Shown piece after piece: positions 23,070 through 34,470 of a stretch of 64,000 nucleotides of DNA (positions within the stretch are counted from its first letter, which is position 1; the number at the start of each line of letters is the position of its first letter). Origin of the DNA: Macrostomum hystrix (Eukaryota; Platyhelminthes; Macrostomidae); NCBI GenBank assembly GCA_950097015.1, contig CATNEN010000034.1, positions 5,536,501-5,600,500 on the forward strand, written 5' to 3'. A program made the position numbers and the translations under genes. Below the pieces are notes generated by a model. It saw only the letters and a program-made list of their open reading frames with translations. It did no database searches and was not told where the DNA came from.

Positions 23070-24265
23070 TCTAGTACTGTGCTGGTCTAGGTAGTAAGGA
23101 TAGTTATTGTGGAAAAAGCAGCATCCTTTTACTTTTAGTAGTATCGAGCTGGACATGCAATATAATCTTTATCTCTAGTTTTATTTCTCTGCTTCACCCA
23201 TCCTGCATTTGTCCATTTGATTTGGCTGAATTAGGGCCGACTTGCTGTCAAGCAAAATCAAAAGACATCCGGGGATTCAGGTTGTAGACTCGACCAAATT
23301 GACTTAACTGACTGAACTGAGTTCTAGTTCTTGATTTGTTTATCTCGCTCAACTGACCAAGCGCTGGATCACAGGAGCTCCAGATTTCGGGATTCATCTT
23401 CCTGACACGGAGGGGTTCGTGATGCTGAAGTGCAGCGCACACTGCTAGGCCACGACATTTACACAATTTACACATTTACACAATGCTCGCCATCGAGGCA
23501 GGAATTCATCTGGCATGGAAGCAAAGAGAGCAGCGATCGAGCGTTTACGACGAGGTACTAAGCTCGTAGTACAGAGAAGGGACAATGAGGAAGGGAAGAT
23601 TCGTCGGAAGAAAACCAGCGAGGAACTGGAAAGGGGAAAATGCAAACGGGGGTTGTGGCGAGGCTCTTAAAGTACAAAAACATCTAAGCTGCTGCCGTGC
23701 CATATGCTACAAATAGCGCCTGATCTGGCATAGTCTATTCTCCTGGGTTGACAGCCCTGTTAGCTTCATTTGCCGAATTTTTGGCTTGTCAAAGTATTCA
23801 ACAAGCTGAGATAAACAAAATTCAAAAAGGGGAGCAGGAAATTTGGCTCAGATCAAGAAAGATAAACGGAAATGGCCAAGAGTTGAGTACACAGAGACAG
23901 GTAGATACGAGGGAGTGAAGATAAGCATTGATAAGCATCTGGTCGAATAATTGATGAGATCTGAACTGACAGTCCTCAAAAAGCGGTCTTAGTTGAGCCG
24001 TACGCTTCCTCCAGCAGAGCACTCAGGAAGTTGGCAAAGCTAAACGATTACCTATTATATTTTGATCGCTCTTATCACAACTTCGAAAACTATCTGTCAG
24101 GAGTGGTTTCGGGAGGTAGTGGGTAGAAATTAGGCAGGTTATGACAGCCCCCGAAGTCAACGGACTGAACAACTGTACAGGGCCGGATCTGCTGGTTCCC
24201 TGGTAGGACCGGTCAGAGCAGTCCTCTCGGGACATGACTGTCCGGTTTCAACCAAGGCAAGGCTC
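23070..24265. other. Intergenic DNA, nothing recognised
   Basis: No protein family resemblance and no tandem repeats were seen on either strand. Confidence 0.4.
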
Positions 24266-24282
24266 AAGTATCTCGGACCAAA

Positions 24283-24650
24283 AGGGGGTCGGTGGCAGAG
24301 CGGTTATCGCGTTTGCCTCTCGCACCACGGTCCCTAAGTTCGATTCCACGGCGAGGCCACATTTATTTGGGGCGCAGCCGCGGAGAGAAGGCTTGGGGGC
24401 TTGTCGTGCAATTTACGCCCTCGAGGGCCAACCTCCAAGGCACAGTGAAATGTACACTGCCTGACGATGAGAAAGTCAGGGCAGATGTACACACCTGTGT
24501 GAGCGTATGCCTGCGTAGAGTATCTGTGTGCGTGTGTGCTCAGGAGTCAGCGAAATGGGCAGAATTGCCTCCTCGCTGGCTGCGGGTCTAGTGTCACTAA
24601 ATGATGTGCCATTACCCGCAGCCCTCCTGCAATTATTATTATTATTATTA
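24283..24650 (+). mobile_element. SINE-A copy 1, tRNA-derived, with 12-bp target duplication
   Basis: The tRNA-like head begins with an A-box region 'ggtggcagagcggttatcgc' and a B-box 'aagttcgattcca' at about 24290-24350. A body of about 280 bp follows, ending in a hairpin (ggctgcgggt 24578-24587 with acccgcagcc 24614-24623) and an (ATT)n tail. The 12-bp repeat TCTCGGACCAAA flanks it (24271-24282 and 24651-24662), proving insertion. Two more copies occur at 33001 and 42895. Confidence 0.92.
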
Positions 24651-25649
24651 TCTCGGACCAAACGCGGACCTTTCCGACGTTTACAGACCCGAGAACATCC
24701 ATCTGCCAGCCCGGTATCTGAGGGACACCGGGCGCGCGAATTTCTTCCCCACCGACGGTGAGGAGGATCCTGCTGCGGGCGAGATCGTCGGATCCCATTG
24801 AGTCGCACTGCCTCGCTGGTGCAGACGCACCCTGCAGCTAAGTCAAATTATTCAAGAACGGCTGTACACCGCTTTTATGAGAGCTGTGGCCCAGATTGTA
24901 CATCTGGCCAACTGGACTAAGGTACCTTTAAGATCAAACGCTGACGCTGTGTTAGCTTGACAGCGTAAACATTGTTGTTGTAACTTATAAAATAAAATTA
25001 ATTTCATGCGAACTGAGAATTTTGACATTTTAAGGTTAAGCTGTCCTTCGCTGCAGCCGTAGGTATGTTACACTAAAAAATCTGTCTAAAAGCAGCCTCC
25101 ATCCGGCCAATCCCACATTTCCAGCCTAAATATGTTCTTTCCATTTTTAGCAGCTGTAAAGTATTTTAGATGAAGAACTTCACTGCCAAGCGTTGCTGGG
25201 ATGAGCAGAGAAAGCGATGTCGTTAATGGGAAAATTTTCCCAATTATTGACTTTTCCGCCTGGTTCTTTGTCGGGGGGGTGAGGGGGAGGTGGGGTTTAA
25301 ATCTGGGCCGGCTAAAGTATTTTTCATCTCGCTTTGACACTTCCCCGCTTTCATTGCAGCTTCTATGGGATTAATTGATACGGCTGTTAATGCAGGGCCA
25401 GTTAGTCCGGGCTCTGCTGCAGCAAGGAAATTGCAGCGAGGTTCGCGAGAACTCATTAACCAAGACAATGCCCCGGTGGGTCAGCGAAAGTGCTAATTAT
25501 AGAATTCTGCTTGCTAGATGAATAAGTCGATCTTGAATATATCCGCCACTACGCGAGTAACAAGACGAACACTGTCCTCCGTTACGGAAAATAAAAGAGA
25601 AGCATAATAACTATTGTTTCATAGAGCTATCTGACAACCCCGATCTGGG

Positions 25650-26720
25650 ATGACATCCTAGATTTCAATCCAAGGTGGGGTGGCGTCCCATCCATTAATC
25701 CACGGTGTCAAAGCGTCCAATCCTTCAATCCAAGGTGATGTGGCGTCCTATCCATTAATCCACGGTGCCAAAGCATCTCATCATTCAATCCAAGGTGATG
25801 TGGCGTCCCATCCATCAATCCAAGGTGTCAAAGCGTCCCATCCATTAATCCACGGCGTCATAGCGTCCAATCCTTCAACCCAAGGTGGGGTGGCGCCTCA
25901 CCCTTCACCCCAAGGTGGGGTGGCGTCAAAGCGTCTCATCCTTCAATCCACGGTGTCAAAGCATCCCATCCTTCAATCCACGGTGTCCAAGCATCTCATC
26001 CTTCAATCCAAGGTGGGGTGGCATCCCATCCTTCAATCCACGGTGTCAAAGTGTCCTATCCATTAATCCACGGTGTCAAGGAATCTCATCCTTCAATCCA
26101 AGGTGGGGTGGCATCCCATCCTTCAATCCACGGTGTCAAAGTGTCCTATCCATTAATCCACGGTGTCAAGGAATCCCATCCTTTAATCCAAGGTGGGGTG
26201 GCGTCCCATCCTTCAATCCAAGGTGTTAAAGCGTCCCATCCTTCAATCCACGGTGTCAAAGTGTCCCATCCTTCAATCCACGGTGTCGAAGTGTCCGATC
26301 CTTCAATCCACGGTGATGTGGCGTCCCATCCTTCAACCCAAGGTGGGGTGGCGTCTCACCCTTCACCCCAAGGTGGGGTGGCGTCTCATCCGTCAATCCA
26401 GGGTTAGGGTGGCGTCCCATCCTTCAACCCAAGGTGGGGTGGCGTCTCATCCTTCACCCCAAGGTGGGGTGGCGTCCCATCCTTCAATCCAAGTTGGGGT
26501 GGTGTCTCATCCTTCACCCCAGGATGGGGTGGCGTCCCATCCTTCAATCCAAGGTGTCAAAGCGTCCCATCCTTCAATCCAAGGTGTCAAAGCCTCCCAT
26601 TCTTCAATCCAAGATGGGGTTGCGTCTCATCCTTCACCCCAAGGTGGGGTGGTGTCCCATCCTTCAATCCAGGGTTAGGGTGGCGTCTTAAGGTGTCAAA
26701 GTGTCCCATGCTTCAATCAA
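25650..26720. repeat. 30-bp minisatellite (about 35 copies)
   Basis: The unit is close to cccatccttcaatccaaggt plus ggggtggcgt, with 'cacggtgtcaaagcg' variants. The 30-bp period keeps frames open, giving several spurious Ser/His/Gln-rich open frames. Blocks such as 26005-26095 and 26095-26185 are near-identical 90-bp higher-order units. Confidence 0.95.
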
Positions 26721-27317
26721 AACCAAAGGCAGGTAAACTCTTTACTTTTCAGGATTTTGGTGTGACTCAGGAGCTCATAGGTTTTCGCTTGCACCTAGAG
26801 GCTAGGATTAAAAATAAATTTAGCTAATTTTTTCAGCAATCACTTTTGGCGGTATCCAGTGCTTTCTCTGTAATGAGGAAGCAGAACAGAACTGGGAAGT
26901 TGTTTTTTGGGCGTGGAAAATAAACCTGGTTGCCATGCTGTCAGTTGAGCCCAAGCGTCGTGTTGCTTCTAGGCAAGCAAACTTCAGAGCCAGAATTTCC
27001 TGGAAGCGCACAGCAGGCGAACCGCCTACAATTTTTTACCCTAAAATTGGAAATAAAAAAATGTGGAACACCCACGCGCCCGCCCATTGTAAGGTTTGCT
27101 TCCATCGAAATCAGAGAATAAAAAAACTGAATGCGTCGCTTTCAGGTGCGCTAAGTCACGTCTGAACTCTACTTTGTTGTGGCACACCGTTCTCGCTTTA
27201 TTTTAGCGTTCTTTTTAGTCGCACGAAAACTCTGAACAAATAGTTGACATTATCGCGTTGAGGTCAAGCCACGGGGTCCCTTGTGTTTGCGCCAGTTATG
27301 CCATTGCATGGCGCTGA

Positions 27318-27584
27318 TCAGCCGAGGAAGCCGGGCGAACCTCGTGACGGTGCCGGCTGCTGCAGCCGGTCGAGGTCGGACTCCAGAGGCTGGCCAAACA
27401 TGTCCGCTGCCGAGAACCGCTTGGCCACCTGTCGAGCAGCGTGGAGACGACGCAGCACCTCGGCCAGGGTGCTCGCTTCTTGATCGTCCACATCCATATC
27501 GGGGGCTTCGGAGAAGTCGACCGCCGGGCGAGCCGGTTTAGCTTGCGTCGAGTGCGCCAGAGATGCTAGGAGCACAGCCGCGAC
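27318..27584 (-). CDS. Candidate secreted, amidated peptide precursor (exon)
   Basis: Minus-strand frame, stop at 27318-27320. It reads a hydrophobic segment (VAAVLLASLAHSTQA) resembling the end of a signal peptide, then an acidic spacer, then a KR dibasic site followed by FSAADMFGQPLESDLDRL and a C terminus ...RGSPGFLG. A C-terminal Gly is the amide donor in neuropeptide precursors, so cleavage at KR could release an amidated peptide of about 32 residues. No in-frame ATG exists before a stop at about 27599-27601. A spliced first exon is required; an acceptor candidate is TTCCAG just before the hydrophobic segment (start near 27583). I recognise no named peptide family. The GC-rich island in AT-rich surroundings supports coding. 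Confidence 0.35.
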   Translation of the reverse strand, partial: VAAVLLASLAHSTQAKPARPAVDFSEAPDMDVDDQEASTLAEVLRRLHAARQVAKRFSAADMFGQPLESDLDRLQQPAPSRGSPGFLG

Positions 27585-27703
27585 TGGAATACGATTCGGA
27601 GCTAGCTAACTTGGATTATTGTTGCGGCTGTGTTCTATTTGTCACGTCGGAGATCCTACTTGATGGATCCATTTAGAGCTCATTTTGTAAATCGATTTTT
27701 TAG

Positions 27704-28397
27704 TTTGATTTGGTAGATTGGGTACCGATTTGTTAGATTAAGTACTGATTTGGTAGATTGGGTACTGATTGGGTAGATTGGGTACTGATTGGGTAGATTG
27801 GGTACTGATTGGGTAGATTGGGTACTGATTTGGTAGATTGAGTACTGATTTAGTAGATTGAGTACTGATTTGGTAGATTGGGTACTGATTTGTTAGATTA
27901 AGTACTGATTTGGTAGATTGGGTACTGATTTGTTAGATTAAGTACTGATTGGGTAGATTGGGTACCGATTTGGTAGATTGGGTACCGATTTGGTAGATTG
28001 GGTACTGATTTAGTAGATTGAGCACTGATTTGGTAGATTGGGTACTGATTTGTTAGGTTGAGTACTGATTTGTTAGGTTGAGTACTGATTTGTTAGGTTG
28101 AGTACTGATTTGGTAGGTTGAGTACTGATTTGGTAGGTTGAGTACTGATTTGGTAGGTTGAGTACTGATTTGGTAGGTTGAGTACTGATTTGGTAGGTTG
28201 AGTACTGATTTGGTAGGTTGAGTACTGATCTGATTTGGTAGGTTGAGTACTGATTTGGTAGGTTGAGTACTGATCTGGTAGGTTGAGTACTGATTTGGTA
28301 GGTTGAGTACTGATCTGGTAGGTTGAGTACTGATTTGGTAGATTGGGTACTGATTTGGTAGGTTGAGTACCGATTGGGTAGATCGGGCACTGATTTA
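27704..28397. repeat. 20-bp minisatellite, array 1 (about 34 copies)
   Basis: The unit is ggtactgatttggtagattg with variants (gggtagattg, ttagattaag, taggttgagt). The first half is mixed; from about 28060 the 'taggttgagtactgattt' type is homogenised. The same unit forms the larger array at 30954. Antisense open frames of NQYPIYQI type are artefacts. Confidence 0.95.
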
Positions 28398-28989
28398 GAC
28401 GCTGGCCATGGTGCCTGGAGTCATGTAATTTTTACCTGCCGCAGCCAGCTCTGAGCAATTTCGGGTCAACCAGGTGATCTGGTTGCAGTAGATTTTATTG
28501 CTTTTTAGAGAATTGGGTCTCATTACAACCACCTGGTCCAATAGCTGCTTAATCTTCCCTTGATATCACGTTTCTACTCTCTATTGAATTTCACTTTCCA
28601 CTTACGAACTGATTATCATCGGTAGGCATGAGAGCCAGAATGTTGATTTGCGTCTCTGATTCGCGCAGTCTAACTGGTAAAGCTGATGAACTCGATGAAT
28701 CAATCGTATTTTTTAGCTACCAAAAATGCAATGGAGTCCGTCGCTTAATCTTGTGCTTTATTATGCACGTTCAGTTATGAGTGCCACGAGTAGGTGAGTT
28801 AGATATAGATGGAGATTGTAGATGAAGATGCAATTATGAAAAATCAAACTTGTCTTAGGGAAAGCTGAATATGCTTCTCTTTGACGCTAGTTCATTAACC
28901 TCTTAAGTTAATGTTCTAATTTAAAAAAATCATACCTACCCTATTTGAGCCAGATGTGCCCAGCTGCAGCAATTGAGCGATGCTTACGG

Positions 28990-29060
28990 CTTAAAGGCTG
29001 CGTACGGCTGTTTAGTCCATGGACTAGGGGGGAGGCGAAGACCAGCCTAAACAGGAGGAC
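28990..29060 (-). mobile_element. SINE family C fragment (3' end)
   Basis: Contains the family-C terminal motif 'taaaggctgcgtacggctgtttagtccatggactagggg'-like sequence, spanning 28993-29031, also seen at 22860, 30826 and 50591. The rest of the element is not recognisable. Confidence 0.45.
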
Positions 29061-29649
29061 AACCAAGCCATTTTGCCGCCCGTTTTTATACTAAGAGGGT
29101 GGGAAATTCCCCTGAAGGCGCTGAAAATTTCATTGGCAGCACCTGAATGCTAACAGCGCTGGCTGGGGTTGACAGACTAGACGATGGTGTCCTGTGGTTG
29201 AGCTGCACCTAGTATTTATGTTTCAGCAGTGAAATTGGAGTGTCCATAGTGGCCTATTTTCAAATCTTGTAGCCCTTAAAGTTCCAGCAAATCCGTCAAG
29301 ATAAATGTAGGTGACCACCGAAGACGGAGATGATGCAGGCACATTCGGGTGACATGCTGATAAATTTTGAAGGCCTGGCAAGGCCGCACTAAGGCGCAGT
29401 GCTAATTTGTGTATAGGGGTGAATGAAATACACTAGCTCTTATGGGAAAAAATGACTTTCGGCCAGAAACATTGAATATCTCGACGGTTTGAAGAGCTGG
29501 CGACTTGATTATTTTTTAGAAGTTGCGCAACAAAAAGTTGGCCCGTGTTCTTGAGTTTCGTGTGCTTGCGTTGCTCCGTTCGGGTGCAGCACAAAAATTG
29601 TCAGGGGGGATTTTTCAGGGGGAGGGAAATTCCCCCCCTGTCTGGTAGT

Positions 29650-29805
29650 TCTACTGTTAGTTACCTCAGCCTATGCTGGTACCGACTTAACAAGTGTCTT
29701 TAGCATAGTCTCTTGCTAAAGGACTCAAACTGGAGTCGCGAATCGAACCCCGAACTCCAAGTCGTGAGTCTTACGCTCTATCCACTAGGCTAAAGCTCCC
29801 TTGCA
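29650..29805 (-). mobile_element. SINE family C, head and central segment, reverse orientation
   Basis: The minus strand reads a tRNA-like head: 'gcctagtggatagagcgt' as A-box region and 'ggggttcgattcgcgactcc' as B-box (29735-29800). The segment 'gtcctttagcaagaga' and 'aagacactt' follows, matching the copy at 50404. The head does not fold as a full tRNA with paired acceptor ends, so I call it a SINE rather than a tRNA gene. Confidence 0.65.
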
Positions 29806-29988
29806 ATTATTGTTATAAAATCGCAGGCATTCATGTTTGTGGCACGCGTGGAGATCGCATGCCTGCTTTCAAATGCACTTTTAGCACTGAGGCGACGTGG
29901 TTGAATTATTAATTTGGAGAGATGAAGGTATATTGCGTGAGGCTCTGCTTGAAATTTATTGAATTTCCTATATACGTAAGGCCTATAT

Positions 29989-30025
29989 TTAGGGTTAGTT
30001 AGGGTTAGGGTAAGGGTTAGGGTTG
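29989..30025 (+). repeat. Interstitial TTAGGG-type telomeric repeats
   Basis: About six TTAGGG-like units, some with insertions (ttagttaggg, gtaaggg). Short and degenerate, so an internal telomeric tract rather than a chromosome end. Confidence 0.8.
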
Positions 30026-30824
30026 AGTGTTGTTGCCAAATTTAAGGATGTTTGGTTTTGATGGGATTAAATTGGCAGAGCGAATTTCCCATCGTCTTTC
30101 CTTCCTCCTGCCTCCCCGAAACGGTTACAGCTGTCATTATTCAGCTTGCTACGGCTGAACATAAGCCGGTCGTTTTCAAATTGAGTGTTTGAATTTCGAT
30201 CCGATCTGGTAATGCGATACAATATCATGAATTAATTTTCTAATCTAAAGAGCATCTCGAATGCTAATTAAATGCAGATCGGGTTTATTTAAAAAGTTCG
30301 ACCTCGAATTAAACAGACCAAGTCAGTTCTAAAGTGCTCCTCTAAAGAATTAAAAACTTTCTCTAGACTTACAAAAATCGACTAGTTTAATAATGAATGT
30401 TGTAACTGACGTTTTCGACTGTCAATCTGACAAAGGAAGGCTGGGCAAGCGAAGGTGAGGCAGATTGGCGTGCAAGTATTCCCGAGTCCATCACTGCCCT
30501 ATCGGGACAGTTTTTCCACTGTCTGGCTGGAGTCAATTGTGTTAGGAAAACTGTAGAGAAAATTGAGCACTGATTCACATGCAGACAGCGCTCGTACAAA
30601 GGACTCACAGAGTGAAAGCTAGTGAGGCTGAATAGATGAATTGAAGTACTTTTATAATGCGATTTCTCGGCTCTCTGGGAACCTGTCTAATTCCCAAAAA
30701 CTATGGCTTCAAATGAAGTATTGATATTCATTTAATAGAAACAGAAAATTATATTTATAGAAATTGCACTTGGCTCACTTGGGCCAGTTGTACAGCCAGT
30801 GGCAAAGCTACAGTCTTACGCGGC

Positions 30825-30880
30825 GCTTTCAAAGCCTGTGTACAGTTGTCTAGTCCATAGACTGGGGAAATTAAGTAACT
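30825..30880 (-). mobile_element. SINE family C fragment (3' end)
   Basis: Carries 'aaagcctgtgtacagttgtc' then 'tagtccatagactgggg', the same terminal motif as the copies at 22858 and 28990. The head is not visible. Confidence 0.45.
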
Positions 30881-30953
30881 GGTTCAAGGACACAGATAGC
30901 TTCAGAAGTCTCTCGAGCTCTAGTAGATTAGCTAATTAAATAGTTTTAGGGAT

Positions 30954-32500
30954 ATAGGTACTGATCTGGTAGATTGGGTACTGATTTGGTAGATTGGGTA
31001 CTGATCTGGTAGATTGGGTACTGATTTGGTAGATTGGGTACTGATCTGGTAGATTGGGTACTGATTTGGTAGATTGGGTACTGATTTGGTAGATTGGGTA
31101 CTGATCTGGTAGATTGGGTACTGATCTGGTAGATTGGGTACTGATTTGGTAGATTGGGTACTGATCTGGTAGATTGGGTACTGATTTGGTAGATTGGGTA
31201 CTGATCTGGTAGATTGGGTACTGATTTGGTAGATTGGGTACTGATCTGGTAGATTGGGTACTGATTTGGTAGAATTGGGTACTGATCTGGTAGATTGGGT
31301 ACTGATTTGGTAGATTGGGTACTGATCTGGTAGATTGGGTACTGGATTTGGTAGATTGGGTACTGATCTGGTAGATTGGGTACTGATTTGGTAGATTGGG
31401 TACTGATCTGGGTAGATTGGGTACTGATTTGGTAGATTGGGTACTGATCTGGTAGATTGGGTACTGATTTGGTAGATTGGGTACTGGTAATTGGGTAAGA
31501 TCATGGTAGATTGGGTACTGATCTGGTAGATTGGGTTGATCTGGTAGATTGGTACTGATTGGTAGATTGGTACTGATCTGGTAGATTGGGTACTGATCTG
31601 GTAGATTGGGTACTGATTTGGTAGATTGGGTACTGATCTGGTAGATTGGGTACTGATTTGGTAGATTGGGTACTGATCTGGTAGATTGGGTACTGATTTG
31701 GTAGATTGGGTACTGATCTGGTAGATTGGGTACTGATTTGGTAGATTGGGTACTGATTTGGTAGATTGGGTACTGATCTGGTAGATTGGGTACTGATTTG
31801 GTAGATTGGGTACTGATCTGGTAGATTGGGTACTGATCTGGTAGATTGGGTACTGATTTGGTAGATTGGGTACTGATCTGGTAGATTGGGTACTGATTTG
31901 GTAGATTGGGTACTGATCTGGTAGATTGGGTACTGATTTGGTAGATTGGGTACTGATCTGGTAGATTGGGTACTGATTTGGTAGATTGGGTACTGATTTG
32001 GTAGATTGGGTACTGATTTGGTAGATTGGGTACCGATTTGGTAGATTGGGTACCGATTTGGTAGATTGGGTACCGATTTGGTAGATTGGGTACCGATTTG
32101 GTAGATTGGGTACCAATTTGGTAGATTGGGTACTGATTTGGTAGATTGGGTACTGATTTGGTAGATTGGGTACCGATTTGGTAGATTGGGTACCGATTTG
32201 GTAGATTGGGTACCGATTTGGTAGATTGGGTACTGATTTGGTAGATTGGGTACTGATTTGGTAGATTGGGTACTGATTTGGTAGATTGGGTACTGATTTG
32301 GTAGATTGAGTACTGATTTGGTAGATTGGGTATCTATTTGGTAGATTGGGTACCTATTTGGTAGATTGGGTACCTATTTGGTAGATTGGGTTGGGTTTGG
32401 TAGATTCGATACCGATTTGGTAGATTGGGTACCTATTTGGCAGATTGGCTGGGTTTGGTAGATTAGGTTGGTAGATTGGGTACTGATTTGGTAGATTAGA
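30954..32500. repeat. 20-bp minisatellite, array 2 (about 77 copies)
   Basis: Same unit as 27704-28397. Much of the array alternates 'gatctggtag' and 'gatttggtag' units, a 40-bp higher-order dimer. The distal third is homogeneous 'gatttggtag' with ggtaccg variants. A stretch at about 31270-31570 has several 1-bp indels and truncated units, a seam of recombination or of poor sequence. A 394-codon antisense frame is an artefact of three 20-bp units equalling 60 bp. Confidence 0.95.
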
Positions 32501-33000
32501 AAAACGCCTACAAAACGTGGCCAGGTTTTTGACAGTTATAATGACGAAGACATTTCGGCACGCTAGTAACTCTCTATGCACTTACCCAGCAAAGCGGTTG
32601 ACCAAGCCTTTTGCCAAATCATCCTTTGACTGTGAATGAGCCTCGGTCTAGTCGGCGCTGGAATTGAGTATTTTTTATGGCAGAGGTCCTGCAGCAGGCT
32701 TGTCCGCACTGCTCTTGCTGAGATTATGAGCAAAGAGCACCGGACGGGGGATGGGCTAACCGTTGTAAATGCCTCACGGCCTAAGGGACAGACTGGCTCG
32801 GAGTTGGTTCAGCCAATCTCACCTCACCGCTCTAAAACTGAATGACTGGCCCATTTAAGGGTTGGTCAGGCCTATTGAAACTACGATCTAGTTCTGTCTA
32901 TGTAATCAGATTTTAATTCAATTGAGCTGATCTCAAGGATTTGCTGTTGGATGCTAATCAAGGATCCTGATATCCACCGAACCGTGCTTTTATCAACCGT

Positions 33001-33377
33001 GAGGGGGGTCGGTGGCAGAGCGTTTAACGCGTTTGCCTCCCCCAACACGGTCCCTAAGTTCGATTCCGCGGCGAGGCCACATTTATTTGGGGCGCAGCCG
33101 CGGAGAGAAGGCTTGGGGCTTGTCGTTCAATTTACGCCCTTGAGGGCCAACCGCCAAGGCACAGTGAAAGTGTACACTGCCTGAAGATGAGAAAGTCAGG
33201 GCAGATGTGCACACCTGTGTGAGCGTGTGCATGCCTGCGTACAGTATCTGTGTGCGTGTGTGCTCAGGAGTCAGCAAAGTTTATAGAATTGCCTCCTTGC
33301 TGGCTGCGGGTCTAGTGTCACTAAATGATGTGCCATTGCAAGCAGCCCTCCTGCAATTATTATTATATTATTGTTAA
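33001..33377 (+). mobile_element. SINE-A copy 2, with 11-bp target duplication
   Basis: Same head (ggtggcagagcgtttaacgc), body and (ATT)n tail as the copy at 24283. It is flanked by TTATCAACCGT (32990-33000) and TTATCAGCCGT (33378-33388), one mismatch. It lies about 100 bp beyond the stop codon of the MCTP-like gene, antisense to it, so it may sit in or near that gene's 3' UTR. The 3' hairpin is partly decayed here (gcaagcagcc). Confidence 0.9.
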
Positions 33378-33477
33378 TTATCAGCCGTAGCGAGATGAAA
33401 AAGTTATTTCTCGGAACAACTTCGAGTCGAATTCTGAAAGTACTACTACATAGTAGGCTATATCGAGTATTAATTTT

Positions 33478-34470
33478 TTAGCTTCTCTCTGTCCGCAGCT
33501 CCGCTTCATCCGGCAGCCTTGAAAGGAGGCCACTGACCGCTCGCAGCGGCCAGGAAGCTATTCGACGACCGCCGAGCCGATCGCCAACAATCCAGGCTGC
33601 AGCCAACAGCCGCATCAGAGTCGCCAGAGGCACCAAGAGAGCCAATGCCGCCGTGGCTGCTAGGAAAGCCAGAGCCAAAGCTGAGAGCCGAGGCTCCGCG
33701 GTCCAATCCGCCAGCCGCCGCAGCCGCCAGCAGAGGTCGCCAGCGAGAGCCAGGCCAGACACAACTCGAGGCAGGGCTTCCGGCTTCTCAGTCAGCGTTG
33801 CAGTCTCTTCGCTTTGCCTTTTCAGCGCCGCCAGGGCTGTGGGCAGAAAGCGAGTCTCGGCCACTCGGTAGGCAATGCAGGTCAGCATCAGGGCTGCCAG
33901 AGTGGCTGGCAGCAGCCGAGTCTCGAAGTTGTACACCACTGCCAGGCGACAAGCCGTGGCAAGGTGTGCTGAGACACCCTTGCTCTCTGGACCAATGTCG
34001 AGACAAAATGCGCCAAAGCTGATGACAGTGTCCGTGACGTCGGCAATAATGTGAGCGGCGCTCCACTGCTGCTCCTGCCGGAGGCGTCGTCGAAGCTGTA
34101 TGAGCGACGTCGAAGGAGGACGGAGCGTCCGCAGCGCAGCCCGCATCGGATTGTATACTAGGTCCAGCTCCAGCTGCACAGCACCGCGCGGCGCGAGCCG
34201 GTGCCAACGTTTAGCACCGTTCACCAGGCGAGTCAGTCGAATTGGCGCAGCGTGCCACTCTGTCGCTGATGTCGTCAGGGATAGAAGCAGAGGCTCGTGC
34301 AGATCAGACACTGGAAGCTCAAGAGTGACCGTCTCGCTGATACCGATGCCGGAGCCGATACTGCTGCTGCTTGCAATGATGCCGCTGACTCGGTGGACGG
34401 ATCCGAGGCAGGCGTGCAGGCGGATCTGGCCCGCAGGCGCTACCGCTCTAAGACCATCGGCGCGCAAAGC
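33478..34470 (-). CDS. MCTP-like protein, last exon: third C2 domain and C-terminal membrane region
   Basis: Encodes the C-terminal 330 residues of an MCTP (multiple C2 and transmembrane domain) family protein. These are ER/endosome-associated proteins that bind calcium and lipid through C2 domains. Visible in order: a C2 domain starting ALRADGLRAVAP, then the family-typical 'VQLELDLVYNPMRAALRTL', and a spacer. A first hydrophobic hairpin follows (near residues 178-205, 'YNFETRLLPATLAALML'; vertebrate VWNFELYMIPL), then a second membrane segment (ALALAFLAATAALALLVPLA) and the end 'LSRLPDEAELRTERS' (vertebrate FLSRVPSD). The acceptor CCAAG|GCT at 34470 gives the continuous reading WLRVK-ALRADGL across the junction. 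Calcium-binding Asp residues look depleted in this C2. Confidence 0.8.
   Translation of the reverse strand, partial: ALRADGLRAVAPAGQIRLHACLGSVHRVSGIIASSSSIGSGIGISETVTLELPVSDLHEPLLLSLTTSATEWHAAPIRLTRLVNGAKRWHRLAPRGAVQLELDLVYNPMRAALRTLRPPSTSLIQLRRRLRQEQQWSAAHIIADVTDTVISFGAFCLDIGPESKGVSAHLATACRLAVVYNFETRLLPATLAALMLTCIAYRVAETRFLPTALAALKRQSEETATLTEKPEALPRVVSGLALAGDLCWRLRRLADWTAEPRLSALALAFLAATAALALLVPLATLMRLLAAAWIVGDRLGGRRIASWPLRAVSGLLSRLPDEAELRTERS

Noticed and set aside
24284-24355. Possible tRNA gene
   Set aside because: It is the head of a TSD-flanked SINE.
25680-26691. Several overlapping frames in the 30-bp repeat
   Set aside because: All frames are open because the period is a multiple of three; no signal peptide or start context.
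29735-29803. Possible tRNA gene (minus strand)
   Set aside because: A- and B-boxes are present but the acceptor ends do not pair properly, and a SINE body follows.
30932-32116. 394-codon antisense frame of YPIYQISTQSTKSVPNLPN type
   Set aside because: Three 20-bp units make 60 bp, so the array stays open by arithmetic. It breaks wherever the array has indels and shows no start or splice context.
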